From Methylobacter sp. (GTDB lineage: Bacteria > Pseudomonadota > Gammaproteobacteria > Methylococcales > Methylomonadaceae): a DNA stretch of 64,000 nucleotides. Below, piece after piece: positions 44,905-53,892 of the stretch. The DNA is taken from the NCBI GenBank assembly GCA_030653175.1, contig JAURZV010000093.1, positions 46,965 to 110,964 of the forward strand. The letters run 5' to 3'. Made by a program: the position numbers and the translations under genes. The notes beneath the pieces are model-generated. The model was not told the origin of the DNA. It did no database searches and worked only from the letters and a program-made list of their open reading frames with translations. Within the stretch, counting starts at the first letter, position 1. Every line of letters begins with the position of its first letter.

Positions 44905-47214
44905 ATGAATAAAACACCTTACCCGGATGATTGGCCTGATATAGATACTAAGCTCTACAATAGGTCGGTCAAGTTGTTTAACGCCGTCAAAAATATGCTG
45001 AGCGTTAAGCTTGATCTGCACGCCGATCCACAGGTTTTGGAAGGCGACATCTTTTTATTCAACCATTTTTCCCGGTTTGAAACGTTCATACCGCAGTTTC
45101 TTATTTACGAGAAAGCCGGGGCTTACAGTTGCGCAATTGCTTCCAGAGAGTTCTTTAAAGAAGACAATGTACTGTCGCGGTATTTAAAACATGTTGGCGT
45201 TTTTCCTCACAACCATGACCGTTTGTTTCCGTTGCTGGCCGGGCAGATTTTGCGCGGTCGCAAAGTCATTATTTTCCCTGAAGGCGGCATGGTAAAAGAC
45301 CGGCGGGTTATCGACAAACGCGGTCATTACAGCATTTACTCACGGGTTACCGGCAACCGGCGCAAACAGCACACGGGGCCTGCTGTTTTGGCGCAGGGCT
45401 TGGAAACCTTTAAAGCGGCTATCCGCCACGCCCATAGTCAAAACGATGTTGCCCTGTTACGGCAATGGAAAGATGCTTTGCAAATCGACAGTATTGATCA
45501 ACTGATAGCGGTAGCGAATAAACCGACGCTGATGGTTCCTGCCAATATTACTTTTTATCCGATTCGTTCCTCCGAAAACCTGCTGTTTAAAAGCGTTGAG
45601 CTGTTTTCTGACGGCCTGAGTTTGCGTCAATCCGAGGAATTGCTGATTGAAGGCAATATTATGCTCAAGAATACCGACATGGATATCCGCATGGGCACCC
45701 CTGTCGATCCTTGTTGGGTCTGGGATTGGCGCACCCGTTATCTGATGAACAAGGTCGTTCCGGAAATTAACACGATAGACGATGTTTTTACGCTGAATTC
45801 CAGGCCTAAAAACTGGAGACAACGTTTATTGGGAACGTATTTTATAAAAAATGCTCAATGTTCCCGAGATCGATACATGGAAGGCATTTATGCCAATGTC
45901 ACTATCAATTTAAGCCATCTGGCGGCAACGCTGATTATGTATTGCATCGGTCAGGGACGGATGTATATCGAGAAAGACAAGTTTTATAGCATTTTGTACA
46001 TTGCCATCAAGCATTTGCAAAACAATACGGTGATTCATCTGCACCGGAGTTTGCTCAATCCCGATGATTATAGCGACCTGTTTAAGGCTGCTAACAAGCG
46101 TTTCGATTATTTCATGTGTGTTGCAAAAGAAGCCGGTCTGATCAAGGAAGCTGAAAACAGTTACCAATTTTTGCCCAAACTTTGTGTCGAGTCCGACTTT
46201 GACAGCATTCGCCTGGAAAATCCGATTGCAGTCTATAACAATGAAGCTGCACCGCTGCATACCGTCCGAGATACCCTGATTGATGCCATAGACGAATGTT
46301 CTCATGCCGATAAAGACAAACTGGCCGCCTGGCATTTTGAAGATGAATGCCGCACTCTGGCATGGGAAAAGCGGGCTTACTCAAAACCTTTATTTGAAGA
46401 CATTGGCCCGGAGGAAGTCGCTGTTGCCGATCCCACGCCTTTTTTTATCCAGCCGGAACTTGCCAACGGCTTCGGCGTTTTACTGGTTCACGGCTTGCTC
46501 GCCAGTCCCGCCGAATTAAGAACTTATGGCGAATATCTGGTTAAACAGGGTTACACGGTATTGGGTATTCGGCTAAAAGGCCACGGCACATCGCCTTATG
46601 CGTTGCGCGACCAGAGCTGGGAAGATTGGTATGGTTGCGTGCAACGGGGTTTCGATATACTCAAGGTGCATTGCCCGCGTATTTTTGTTGCCGGTTTTTC
46701 CACAGGGGGCGCATTGGCGCTAAAACTGGCCGCCGAACACTATCCTGAAATGATCGGTGTTATCGCCGTTTCGGTGCCGTTAAAATTCGTGAATCCTGCT
46801 TTTATGTTGGTGCCGTTATTACATGGCACCAACAAGTTGGTCGATTGGGTTTCGGCCTATGAAGGCGTAAAGCCTTTCATTGATAATGAACCGGAGCACC
46901 CCGCCATTAACTACCGCAATACGCCGGTCAGGGCGCTTTATGAGCTGAGACTGTTAATCGCGCAGCTTGATGAATTACTGCCGCAGATTAGCCTGCCTGT
47001 CCTGATTATATATGGCGATGAGGATCCTATCGTCTCTCCCAAAGGCGCGCCGATCATTATGGATAAACTGGGATCCAAGCATAAGAAAATCCAAGTCATT
47101 AAATCCCGTCGCCACGGTATTTTAATGGAAAATATCGGCGGCGCTTGGAGTGTAATTGATGATTTTTTAAATTGTAGGATGGGTAGAGCAACGCGAAACC
47201 CATCATCAATGTGA
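44905..47214 (+). CDS. Acyltransferase fused to an alpha/beta hydrolase
   Basis: A 769-residue two-domain protein. The N-terminal part is PlsC-like: NHFSRFE with H54 and E59 (H-x4-E in place of the usual H-x4-D) and FPEGGM at 124-129. A middle region of about 200 residues resembles the C-terminal part of glycerophosphate acyltransferases. The C-terminal part, from about 515, is a lysophospholipase/monoacylglycerol-lipase-like hydrolase with LLVHGLLASPAELRTYGEYL, the nucleophile S599 in GFSTGG, YGDEDPIVSP and the histidine of SRRHGILMEN. One chain could both remove and add acyl groups on lipids. The last 11 residues (MGRATRNPSSM) and the stop come from a palindromic repeat. It precedes the beta-oxidation genes. 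Confidence 0.85.
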   Translation: MNKTPYPDDWPDIDTKLYNRSVKLFNAVKNMLSVKLDLHADPQVLEGDIFLFNHFSRFETFIPQFLIYEKAGAYSCAIASREFFKEDNVLSRYLKHVGVFPHNHDRLFPLLAGQILRGRKVIIFPEGGMVKDRRVIDKRGHYSIYSRVTGNRRKQHTGPAVLAQGLETFKAAIRHAHSQNDVALLRQWKDALQIDSIDQLIAVANKPTLMVPANITFYPIRSSENLLFKSVELFSDGLSLRQSEELLIEGNIMLKNTDMDIRMGTPVDPCWVWDWRTRYLMNKVVPEINTIDDVFTLNSRPKNWRQRLLGTYFIKNAQCSRDRYMEGIYANVTINLSHLAATLIMYCIGQGRMYIEKDKFYSILYIAIKHLQNNTVIHLHRSLLNPDDYSDLFKAANKRFDYFMCVAKEAGLIKEAENSYQFLPKLCVESDFDSIRLENPIAVYNNEAAPLHTVRDTLIDAIDECSHADKDKLAAWHFEDECRTLAWEKRAYSKPLFEDIGPEEVAVADPTPFFIQPELANGFGVLLVHGLLASPAELRTYGEYLVKQGYTVLGIRLKGHGTSPYALRDQSWEDWYGCVQRGFDILKVHCPRIFVAGFSTGGALALKLAAEHYPEMIGVIAVSVPLKFVNPAFMLVPLLHGTNKLVDWVSAYEGVKPFIDNEPEHPAINYRNTPVRALYELRLLIAQLDELLPQISLPVLIIYGDEDPIVSPKGAPIIMDKLGSKHKKIQVIKSRRHGILMENIGGAWSVIDDFLNCRMGRATRNPSSM

Positions 47215-47248
47215 ACCGATGGGTTTCACTGCGTTCTACTCATCCTAC
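47174..47248. repeat. Palindromic repeat, family 3, containing a stop codon
   Basis: GTAGGATGGGTAGAGCAACG, GCGAAACCCATC and GATGGGTTTC...CATCCTAC, the same family as 5365-5436. It provides the C-terminal codons and stop (47212-47214) of the acyltransferase-hydrolase. Confidence 0.88.
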
Positions 47249-47258
47249 GAACTCAACA

Positions 47259-47300
47259 CGAAGACACGAAGAAAAGTAAGGTAAAAACTTCGTGTCTTCG
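47259..47300. terminator. Hairpin between the acyltransferase fusion and the thiolase
   Basis: CGAAGACACGAAG pairs perfectly with CTTCGTGTCTTCG (13 bases) around a 16-base loop. It may end the upstream transcript or be another small repeat. Confidence 0.5.
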
Positions 47301-47327
47301 CGGTAAAAAATTTATAGGGGCAATAAA

Positions 47328-48467
47328 ATGAAAAATGTAGTTATCGCAGGATATTGCAGATCGCCTTTCACTCCGGCGCAAAAAGGCCAATTGGCTAAAG
47401 TTAGAGCGGATGATCTTGTCGCTCAGGTCATCAAAGGCTTAATCAATGATACCGGCGTTAATCCGGGAGATATTGAAGATTTAATTTTAGGCTGCGCCTT
47501 CCCGGAAGGAGAGCAGGGCATGAATCTGGCGCGTTTAATCGTTCATCTTGCCGAGCTGCCTGTTAGCATAGCGGGCGTCACTCTTAATCGCTTCTGCGGC
47601 TCCTCAATGCAGGCGATACATAACGCGGCAGGCGCGATTCAAATGAATGCCGGTGAGGTATTTATCTGCGCCGGAGTTGAGTCCATGAGCCGGGTTCCGA
47701 TGGGCGGCTTTAATTACCTGCCGAATCCAGGCCTTTATAAAGCCTATCCTCAAGCCTATATCGGCATGGGCGAGACGGCGGAGAATCTGGCCTTGCAATA
47801 TCATATCGACCGCTTGGCCCAGGAGACTTTCGCCGTAGCCAGCCAGCAAAAAGCGGGGGCTGCCCAGCAAAACGGGCTGTTCGCCAGTGAGATCATTCCC
47901 ATTAAACGCGCTGACGGCGAAACCGTTCAATACGACGGCTGTATCAGAGCGGCTTCGACGCTACAGGCGCTTGCCGAGCTGCAACCGGCCTTTGTTAAAA
48001 ACGGCAGCGTTACGGCCGGAACCTCCTCGCCGTTAACCGACGGCGCTGCCGCCGTGCTGGTGTGCAGTGAGAAATACGCAGATGCACACGGTTTGGAAAA
48101 ACTTGCCCGCATCAAGGCTATCGCAGTATCCGGTTGCGCACCGGAAATCATGGGCATAGGGCCGGTCAGCGCCACCCATAAAGCCTTGCAACGGGCCGGT
48201 TTGACGTTGCAGGACATCGATATAGTCGAACTGAACGAAGCCTTTGCCGCGCAATCTTTGGCGGTATTAAAAGAGTTGCCGATTCCGCCGGAAAAGTTGA
48301 ATCTGGATGGCGGCGCGATTGCTTTAGGCCATCCGCTGGGCGCGTCAGGCGCCAGAATTACCGGCAAAGCCGCCAGCCTGCTGAAACGGGAAAACAAGCA
48401 GTTTGCCCTCGCCACCCAATGTATCGGCGGCGGGCAGGGCATAGCGACTATTTTGGAGGCTATCTGA
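47328..48467 (+). CDS. fadA: Thiolase (acetyl-CoA acyltransferase)
   Basis: A 379-residue thiolase cleaving 3-ketoacyl-CoA in the last step of beta-oxidation. The acylated cysteine is C90 (LNRFCGSSMQAIHNAAGAIQ), with H335 in GGAIALGHPLGASGARI and C365 in TQCIGGGQG. It is followed by the hydroxyacyl-CoA dehydrogenase gene with a one-base TGATG overlap, the usual pairing of the two halves of the trifunctional complex. A degradative thiolase is favoured by the context over a biosynthetic one. Confidence 0.93.
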   Translation: MKNVVIAGYCRSPFTPAQKGQLAKVRADDLVAQVIKGLINDTGVNPGDIEDLILGCAFPEGEQGMNLARLIVHLAELPVSIAGVTLNRFCGSSMQAIHNAAGAIQMNAGEVFICAGVESMSRVPMGGFNYLPNPGLYKAYPQAYIGMGETAENLALQYHIDRLAQETFAVASQQKAGAAQQNGLFASEIIPIKRADGETVQYDGCIRAASTLQALAELQPAFVKNGSVTAGTSSPLTDGAAAVLVCSEKYADAHGLEKLARIKAIAVSGCAPEIMGIGPVSATHKALQRAGLTLQDIDIVELNEAFAAQSLAVLKELPIPPEKLNLDGGAIALGHPLGASGARITGKAASLLKRENKQFALATQCIGGGQGIATILEAI

Positions 48468-50857
48468 TGGACATCAAAAAAGTCGCGGTGATAGGCGCGG
48501 GAGTCATGGGCGCCGGTATCGCCGCCCATATCGCCAACGCCGGTATTCACGTCTATTTGCTGGATATAGTGCCTACCCTTCGACAAGGCCCTTCGGCTGA
48601 GCTCAGGACAGGCTCAGGGCAATCGGGTGTTGAAAACAGGAACAGTATTGCCGAATCGGCCATTGCCAAGTTGCTCAAAGCCGAACCCGCAGCATTCATG
48701 CATAAGAACTATGCCCGTCTGGTTACTCCCGGCAACATTGAAGACCATCTTGAATGGGTGAGGGAAGTTGACTGGGTGATTGAAGCGGTGCTTGAAAATC
48801 CGGCCGTCAAGCAGGAACTTTACCGGAAACTGGATAACATCTGCCGCCCCGACACCCTGATTTCATCGAATACCTCGACATTGCCGCTGAAACTGCTGAC
48901 CCGCGACATGCCGGACAGCTTCAAACAGCGCTTCATGATCACCCATTTTTTTAATCCGCCCCGCTATATGCGCCTGCTGGAACTGGTTTCAGGTGCCGAG
49001 ACCCGACCGGAACTGGTTGCGGCCGTCAGTCGTTTTGCCGACACTCATTTGGGTAAAGACAGCGTTACCTGCAAGGATACGCCGGGATTTATCGGCAACC
49101 GCATCGGTATTTACTGGTTGCAATGCGGACTGCTGGAAGCGATCAAGCTGGGTTTGACCGTGGAGCAGGCCGATGCGGTTATGTCAGCGCCGTTCGGCAT
49201 ACCCAAGACCGGCATATTCGGGTTGCTGGATTTGGTCGGACTTGATTTGATTCCGCATATTTTGAGCGGTATGAAGCTGGCTTTACCCAAGGAAGATGCA
49301 TTTCATCAGGTCAACACGCTTCCTCCGTTGGTTCAGGCCATGATAGCCGACGGTTACACAGGCAGGAAAGGCAAGGGCGGTTTTTATCGTTTGAACGAAA
49401 CAAGCGGAAAGCGCGTCAAGGAATCGATTAACCTGCAAACCGGCGAGTACCAGGCTAGCGAAAAATTCGTCTTGCCGAATTTGACAAAGACGCAAGACGA
49501 GCTAAGGGCTTTTTTGACCAGTGACGACGCAACTAACCCCCCTTTGAAAAAGGGAGGGCTGGGGGGATTTGCCTGGAAAGTGCTATCCAGCACCCTGGCT
49601 TATAGCGCCGGCCTGATTCCTGAAATTGCCGATGACATCGTCGCCGTCGATACCGCGATGCGTTTGGGTTATAACTGGAAATACGGGCCGTTCGAACTGT
49701 TGGACCGGATGGGTGTGGATTGGTTCGTTGACCGGTTGATTGCGGAAAACCGTGATGTGCCGCCTTTGCTGGCAAGTCGTCACAGCCTGTACAAGATCGA
49801 TTCAGGCAAAAGGTTGTTTGTCGATTTGTCCGGCAATTACCATCCTGTGCATCGGCCGGACGGTATCCTGCTGCTGGCCGATATTAAATTACAGGCTCCG
49901 GCGGTACTGGAAAACCCGTCGGCCAGTCTGTGGGATATTGGCGACAGCGTTGCCTGCCTGGAATTCCACAGCAAAATGAATACGCTGGACATGGATAGTC
50001 TGGCGATGGTTCGGCAAAGTATTGAAAAGGTCAAAACCGATTTTTCCGCATTGATCATCCATAACGATGCCGACAATTTCTCAGCCGGGGCTAATTTAAC
50101 CTTGCTGGTGCAAGCCATCCATGCCCAAGACTGGCCTGCGGTAGAGCAATTGATCAAACAGGGGCAACAAACGTATCAAGCCTTGAAATATGCGCCGTTC
50201 CCGGTGGTCGGCGCGCCTTCAGGATTGGCTTTGGGCGGAGGCTGCGAAATCCTGCTGCATTGCGATGCCATTCAGGCTCATTCCGAACTTTATGTCGGTC
50301 TGGTCGAAGTGGGCGTGGGTTTGGTTCCGGGCTGGGGCGGCTGCAAGGAATATTTGCGCCGCTGGCTGGAATTTGCGAGGCGCCCCGGCGGCCCGATGCC
50401 TGCCATTGCCCAGGCTTTTGAAACGATCGGCATGGCCAAGGTGTCCAAATCTGCGGCGGAAGCCAAGGAGCTGCTGTTTTTATCCACAACCGATGGCATT
50501 ACCATGAATAAAGACCGCTTATTGGCTGATGCCAAAGCCAAAGCGTTGCGGCTGGTGCCGGGCTATATGCCTCCTAACCCCGCTAGTTTCCGGTTGCCCG
50601 GCGCCAGTGCCAGAGCGGCTATGGATATTGCAATCAACAATTTAAAGTCGGCGGGAAAAATAACGGACTATGACGTGGAAATTTCTGAGCAACTGGCGGA
50701 CGTGCTCAGCGGCGGCCTGTGCGACATCACCGAGCCGCTGACCGAAGACGATTTGTTAAATCTGGAGCTGAACGCATTTTTGCATTTGGTCCAACAACCG
50801 GGCACTCTGGCGAGGCTGGAGCATTTGTTTAAAACAGGTAAGCCGTTACGTAATTGA
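48467..50857 (+). CDS. fadB: 3-hydroxyacyl-CoA dehydrogenase / enoyl-CoA hydratase with two in-frame repeat inserts
   Basis: A 796-residue FadB/FadN-like enzyme for the hydration and NAD-dependent dehydrogenation steps of beta-oxidation. The Rossmann motif is IGAGVMGAGIAAHIANAG; the dehydrogenase has SSNTSTLPL, THFFNPPRYMRLLELV and VTCKDTPGFIGNRI. The C-terminal hydratase domain has FSAGANL and ALGGGCEILLHCDAI. Residues 37-54 (TLRQGPSAELRTGSGQSG) and 357-367 (NPPLKKGGLGG) are not part of the family; each is encoded by a palindromic repeat that keeps the frame. The start at 48467 has GGAG eight bases ahead. The first insert lies close to the NAD-binding fold, in a surface loop. Confidence 0.92.
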   Translation: MDIKKVAVIGAGVMGAGIAAHIANAGIHVYLLDIVPTLRQGPSAELRTGSGQSGVENRNSIAESAIAKLLKAEPAAFMHKNYARLVTPGNIEDHLEWVREVDWVIEAVLENPAVKQELYRKLDNICRPDTLISSNTSTLPLKLLTRDMPDSFKQRFMITHFFNPPRYMRLLELVSGAETRPELVAAVSRFADTHLGKDSVTCKDTPGFIGNRIGIYWLQCGLLEAIKLGLTVEQADAVMSAPFGIPKTGIFGLLDLVGLDLIPHILSGMKLALPKEDAFHQVNTLPPLVQAMIADGYTGRKGKGGFYRLNETSGKRVKESINLQTGEYQASEKFVLPNLTKTQDELRAFLTSDDATNPPLKKGGLGGFAWKVLSSTLAYSAGLIPEIADDIVAVDTAMRLGYNWKYGPFELLDRMGVDWFVDRLIAENRDVPPLLASRHSLYKIDSGKRLFVDLSGNYHPVHRPDGILLLADIKLQAPAVLENPSASLWDIGDSVACLEFHSKMNTLDMDSLAMVRQSIEKVKTDFSALIIHNDADNFSAGANLTLLVQAIHAQDWPAVEQLIKQGQQTYQALKYAPFPVVGAPSGLALGGGCEILLHCDAIQAHSELYVGLVEVGVGLVPGWGGCKEYLRRWLEFARRPGGPMPAIAQAFETIGMAKVSKSAAEAKELLFLSTTDGITMNKDRLLADAKAKALRLVPGYMPPNPASFRLPGASARAAMDIAINNLKSAGKITDYDVEISEQLADVLSGGLCDITEPLTEDDLLNLELNAFLHLVQQPGTLARLEHLFKTGKPLRN
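48575..48628. repeat. Family-4 palindromic repeat inserted in frame in fadB
   Basis: A 54-base insert (18 codons) starting ACCCTTCGACAAGG and containing GAGCTCAGGACAGGCTCAGG, related to the intergenic copy at 22923-22963. It lies between DIVP and VENRN, which are adjacent in related proteins. Confidence 0.8.
49535..49567. repeat. CCCCCTTTGAAAAAGGGAGG-type repeat inserted in frame in fadB
   Basis: A 33-base insert (11 codons), AACCCCCCTTTGAAAAAGGG then AGGGCTGGGGGGA. This resembles a widespread bacterial palindromic repeat. It lies between LTSDDAT and FAWKVLSSTLAYSAG, which are close together in the family. Confidence 0.75.
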
Positions 50858-50864
50858 TTTTTTT

Positions 50865-51083
50865 GTCCACGAAAAGCACGAAAAACACGAAAAATGGATG
50901 CGAAAATTTGTTATAGAGAACAGTGTTATCAGATACAAGGTGTGCTGTGTTTTCTCGTTCCCACGCGCTGCGTCCCGTATTTGTGCGATGTACATTTGAC
51001 CGTGACTCGCGGCGCAGCGCGCCTTGACTGCGTTCCCACGCAGCGCGTGGGAACGAGGTGAAATTTTCGTGCTTTTCGTGGAC
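50865..51083. repeat. Nested inverted repeats between fadB and fadE
   Basis: Outer arms GTCCACGAAAAGCACGAAAA (50865-50884) and TTTTCGTGCTTTTCGTGGAC (51064-51083) are perfect. Inner arms CTCGTTCCCACGCGCTGCGT (50954-50973) and ACGCAGCGCGTGGGAACGAG (51038-51057) are also perfect. The inner unit looks inserted into the outer one. The element fills most of the 269-base gap. Confidence 0.88.
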
Positions 51084-51126
51084 AGTATGTAACATTCAAA
51101 TACGTAATTAACTTAAGGAACATCCC

Positions 51127-53562
51127 ATGATCTGGTTAATCGCATTACTCATTCTGGTCGGCGTTCTGGCTTATGGCCGGGCATCCATTCGTTGGACTAC
51201 GCTGGTTTTGTTCGGATGGTTAGGGCTTTATTCCATGACGCAGGGAGGCGGCAACTTTGTACTCCTGTTATGGGTTATTTTCGACACTGTTTTTATCCCG
51301 CTCAATGTTCCGGCTATCCGCAAAAGACTATACAGCCGTCCGGTTTTCAAGTTGATGCAGCGAATGCTGCCCCGGATGTCGCAAACCGAACGCGAAGCGT
51401 TGGAAGCGGGCAATACCTGGTGGGATGCCGAGCTGTTTTCCGGAGATCCCGATTGGCGTGTATTGCTGGATTTGCCCGCCGCGAAACTGAGCGCCGAAGA
51501 GCAGGCTTTCATTGACGGCCCGGTAGAGACGTTATGCAGTATGTTGGACGACTGGGATATCACGCATAATCGGTGCGATCTGCCACCGGAAGTCTGGGAC
51601 TATATCAAGCGGCATAAATTCTGCGGCATGATTATACCGAAGCAATACGGCGGCCTGGAGTTCGGCGAGTATGCGCATTCCGAAGTGGTGATGAAAATTT
51701 CCAGCCGCAGCAGCACCGCGGCCGTCACGGTCATGGTGCCCAATTCTCTAGGCCCCGCCAAATTATTGCTGGCTTACGGCACCGAGCAGCAGAAAAATCA
51801 TTATCTGCCGCGTCTGGCAACAGGCGAGGAAATCCCCGCGTTTGCGTTAACCGGCCCCCATGCAGGCAGCGATGCGGGAGCCATGCCTGACACCGGCGTC
51901 GTCTGCTACGGCAAATTCGAAGGCAAGGACAAGGTGCTGGGCATACTGCTCAACTGGGAAAAACGCTATATCACCTTAGGCCCGGTCGCCACGGTGTTGG
52001 GTTTGGCATTTAAACTCTACGACCCGGAACACCTGATCGGCGACAAAGAAAATATCGGCATTACCGTCGCGCTGATTCCCACCGATACCGAAGGTGTTTC
52101 GATCGGCAGGCGTCATTTTCCGCTGGATTCAGCGTTCCAGAACGGCCCGAACTGGGGCAAAGACGTGTTTATCCCGATGGACTGGATCATCGGAGGCAAA
52201 GAGCAGGTCGGCAACGGCTGGAAGATGCTGATGCAATGCCTCGCTACCGGCAGGGCGGTGTCGTTGCCTGCGCTCAGTACCGGCGCGTCGAAAATGGCCG
52301 GCCGCAATACCGGCGCTTATGCCCGTATCCGCAAGCAGTTCAATCTGCCGATCGGCGAATTCGAAGGCATTGAAGAGCCGCTGTCGCGTATAGCCGGTGA
52401 AACCTATATTATCGATGCCGCGCGCAAAGTGACTGCCGCCGCGCTGGATGACGGGCAAAAACCGTCGGTTATTTCCGCCATTATCAAATACGAACTCACC
52501 GAAAGAATGCGCCGCGTCATTAACGATGCGATGGATATACAGGGCGGTTCCGGTATTTGTCTGGGACCTAAAAACTATCTCGGGCGGATCTATCAGGTGA
52601 TTCCGGTCAGCATTACCGTCGAAGGCGCCAATATCCTGACCCGCACCATGATGATTTTCGGCCAGGGCGCGGTGCGTTGCCATCCTTACATCCAGAGAGA
52701 GATGGAAGCCTTAGGCCGGGAAAATCCCGAGCTGGCGTTGCAGCAGTTTGATGAAGTGTTGTTTGAGCATATCGGTTTTATGCTGCACAATCTGGCGGCA
52801 GGTTTTTGGCTGGGACTAAGCAACGCCCGTTTTATTGATGTTCCGGGCGATCAGGATACCCAAGGTTATTTCCGGCAGATTGCCAGACTCAGCGTCGGCT
52901 TTGCGCTGGTCGCAGATTTTGCGTTGTTGACGCTGGGCGGCTCGCTTAAACGCAAAGAAAGAATCTCCGGGCGCTTTGCCGATGTGCTGAGTAATCTTTA
53001 TTTGTGTTCCTGTGTACTTAAAAATTATCAGGATCAGGGCAGCCCCAAAGACGACTTGCCGTTGTTGCATTGGGCCTGTCAGCAAACCCTGCATCGCGCC
53101 CAGCAATCCTTGCTGGCCATTTTTCATACATTGCCTATGCGTCTTCCGGCTGTTTTATTAAGAGCGGTGCTTTTCCCCAGCGGTAAACCTTGCGCACCGC
53201 CCGCCGATCATTTGATTCACCAGACAGCGGGACTGTTGCTGAAAAACTCCCCGACTCGGGATCGTTTAACCCACGGCATTTACATTAACTATAAGCCCGA
53301 TGACGTCACCGGCAGAATCGAAGTCGCCTTCCAGGCAGTGCTCGCCGCGACGCCTGTGGAAGCCAAAATCCATGCCGCGCAAAAGCAAAAACAGCTGCCG
53401 AAAGGCGTAATCTTAGATGTGCTTGAAGCGGCGATAAGCCAAACCGTTATCAGCAAAAAAGAAGCCGAGCTGATAGTGACCGCTGAAAAAGCCCGATTTG
53501 CTGCCATTAGCGTGGATGATTTTAGTCCCGAACAATTAAGCGGCGTTAGTGTTAAAACATAA
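51127..53562 (+). CDS. fadE: Acyl-CoA dehydrogenase, FadE type
   Basis: An 811-residue FadE-like acyl-CoA dehydrogenase catalysing the first step of beta-oxidation. Two N-terminal membrane segments (residues 1-60) precede the flavin dehydrogenase core: FCGMIIPKQYGGLEFGEYAH, AFALTGPHAGSDAGAMPDTG, NWEKRYITLGPVATVLGLAF, MDIQGGSGICLGPKNYLGRI. A C-terminal domain of the DUF1974 type follows. Length agrees with E. coli FadE (814). The 3' end, from about 53476, is duplicated at 54325-54446 beyond an inserted toxin-antitoxin cassette, and the natural terminator now lies behind that cassette. Confidence 0.95.
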   Translation: MIWLIALLILVGVLAYGRASIRWTTLVLFGWLGLYSMTQGGGNFVLLLWVIFDTVFIPLNVPAIRKRLYSRPVFKLMQRMLPRMSQTEREALEAGNTWWDAELFSGDPDWRVLLDLPAAKLSAEEQAFIDGPVETLCSMLDDWDITHNRCDLPPEVWDYIKRHKFCGMIIPKQYGGLEFGEYAHSEVVMKISSRSSTAAVTVMVPNSLGPAKLLLAYGTEQQKNHYLPRLATGEEIPAFALTGPHAGSDAGAMPDTGVVCYGKFEGKDKVLGILLNWEKRYITLGPVATVLGLAFKLYDPEHLIGDKENIGITVALIPTDTEGVSIGRRHFPLDSAFQNGPNWGKDVFIPMDWIIGGKEQVGNGWKMLMQCLATGRAVSLPALSTGASKMAGRNTGAYARIRKQFNLPIGEFEGIEEPLSRIAGETYIIDAARKVTAAALDDGQKPSVISAIIKYELTERMRRVINDAMDIQGGSGICLGPKNYLGRIYQVIPVSITVEGANILTRTMMIFGQGAVRCHPYIQREMEALGRENPELALQQFDEVLFEHIGFMLHNLAAGFWLGLSNARFIDVPGDQDTQGYFRQIARLSVGFALVADFALLTLGGSLKRKERISGRFADVLSNLYLCSCVLKNYQDQGSPKDDLPLLHWACQQTLHRAQQSLLAIFHTLPMRLPAVLLRAVLFPSGKPCAPPADHLIHQTAGLLLKNSPTRDRLTHGIYINYKPDDVTGRIEVAFQAVLAATPVEAKIHAAQKQKQLPKGVILDVLEAAISQTVISKKEAELIVTAEKARFAAISVDDFSPEQLSGVSVKT

Positions 53563-53598
53563 AATAATCAGAATAATATTTAATCTATTAAATTGAGT
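53509..53598 (+). repeat. Direct repeat, left copy (fadE 3' end)
   Basis: Ninety bases starting AGCGTGGATGATTTTAGTCC and ending AATCTATTAAATTGAGT. The right copy (54360-54446) differs by a three-base deletion and one C-to-T change. Weaker similarity extends about 30 bases further left in both (GAAAAAGC, AEKAR codons). The copies bracket the VapBC-like cassette. Confidence 0.92.
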
Positions 53599-53670
53599 CC
53601 CATAGGGTACGCTGTGCGTACCTTTCGGCTTGGTATTCCCATATAATCCTTTCATAAAGGAGATTACCTC

Positions 53671-53892
53671 ATGCAAGCTATCGAATTTGAGACTCAATTA
53701 TCCCACGGTGCTATACCGGTTCCAGAATCTTTGCATCTTGTCGATGGTCGACGGGTGCGGGTTTTGTTGTTGCTCGAAGAGATTGAAGAGCGCACCGTTG
53801 AGACCCACGACGCCATTGCCGACTTGCTCGACAATCCTATGGTGCTAGACGATTTCCAGCCGTTGATGCGGGAACAAGCCCATGAGCGATGA
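53671..53892 (+). CDS. Antitoxin of a VapBC-like cassette
   Basis: A 73-residue protein, MQAIEFETQLSHGAIPVPES then VDGRRVRVLLLLEE, resembling the swapped-hairpin DUF104/AbrB-like antitoxins. The ribosome site is AAGGAGATTACCTC. The palindrome GGTACGCTGTGCGTACC at 53606-53622 lies about 50 bases upstream and might be an operator, though it also looks like a common small repeat. The toxin gene overlaps its end by 11 bases. Confidence 0.78.
   Translation: MQAIEFETQLSHGAIPVPESLHLVDGRRVRVLLLLEEIEERTVETHDAIADLLDNPMVLDDFQPLMREQAHER

Noticed and set aside
53606..53622. GGTACGCTGTGCGTACC as operator of the VapBC-like cassette
   Set aside because: The palindrome is well placed, but similar GTACGC-type palindromes are common small repeats, so it was mentioned only as a possibility.
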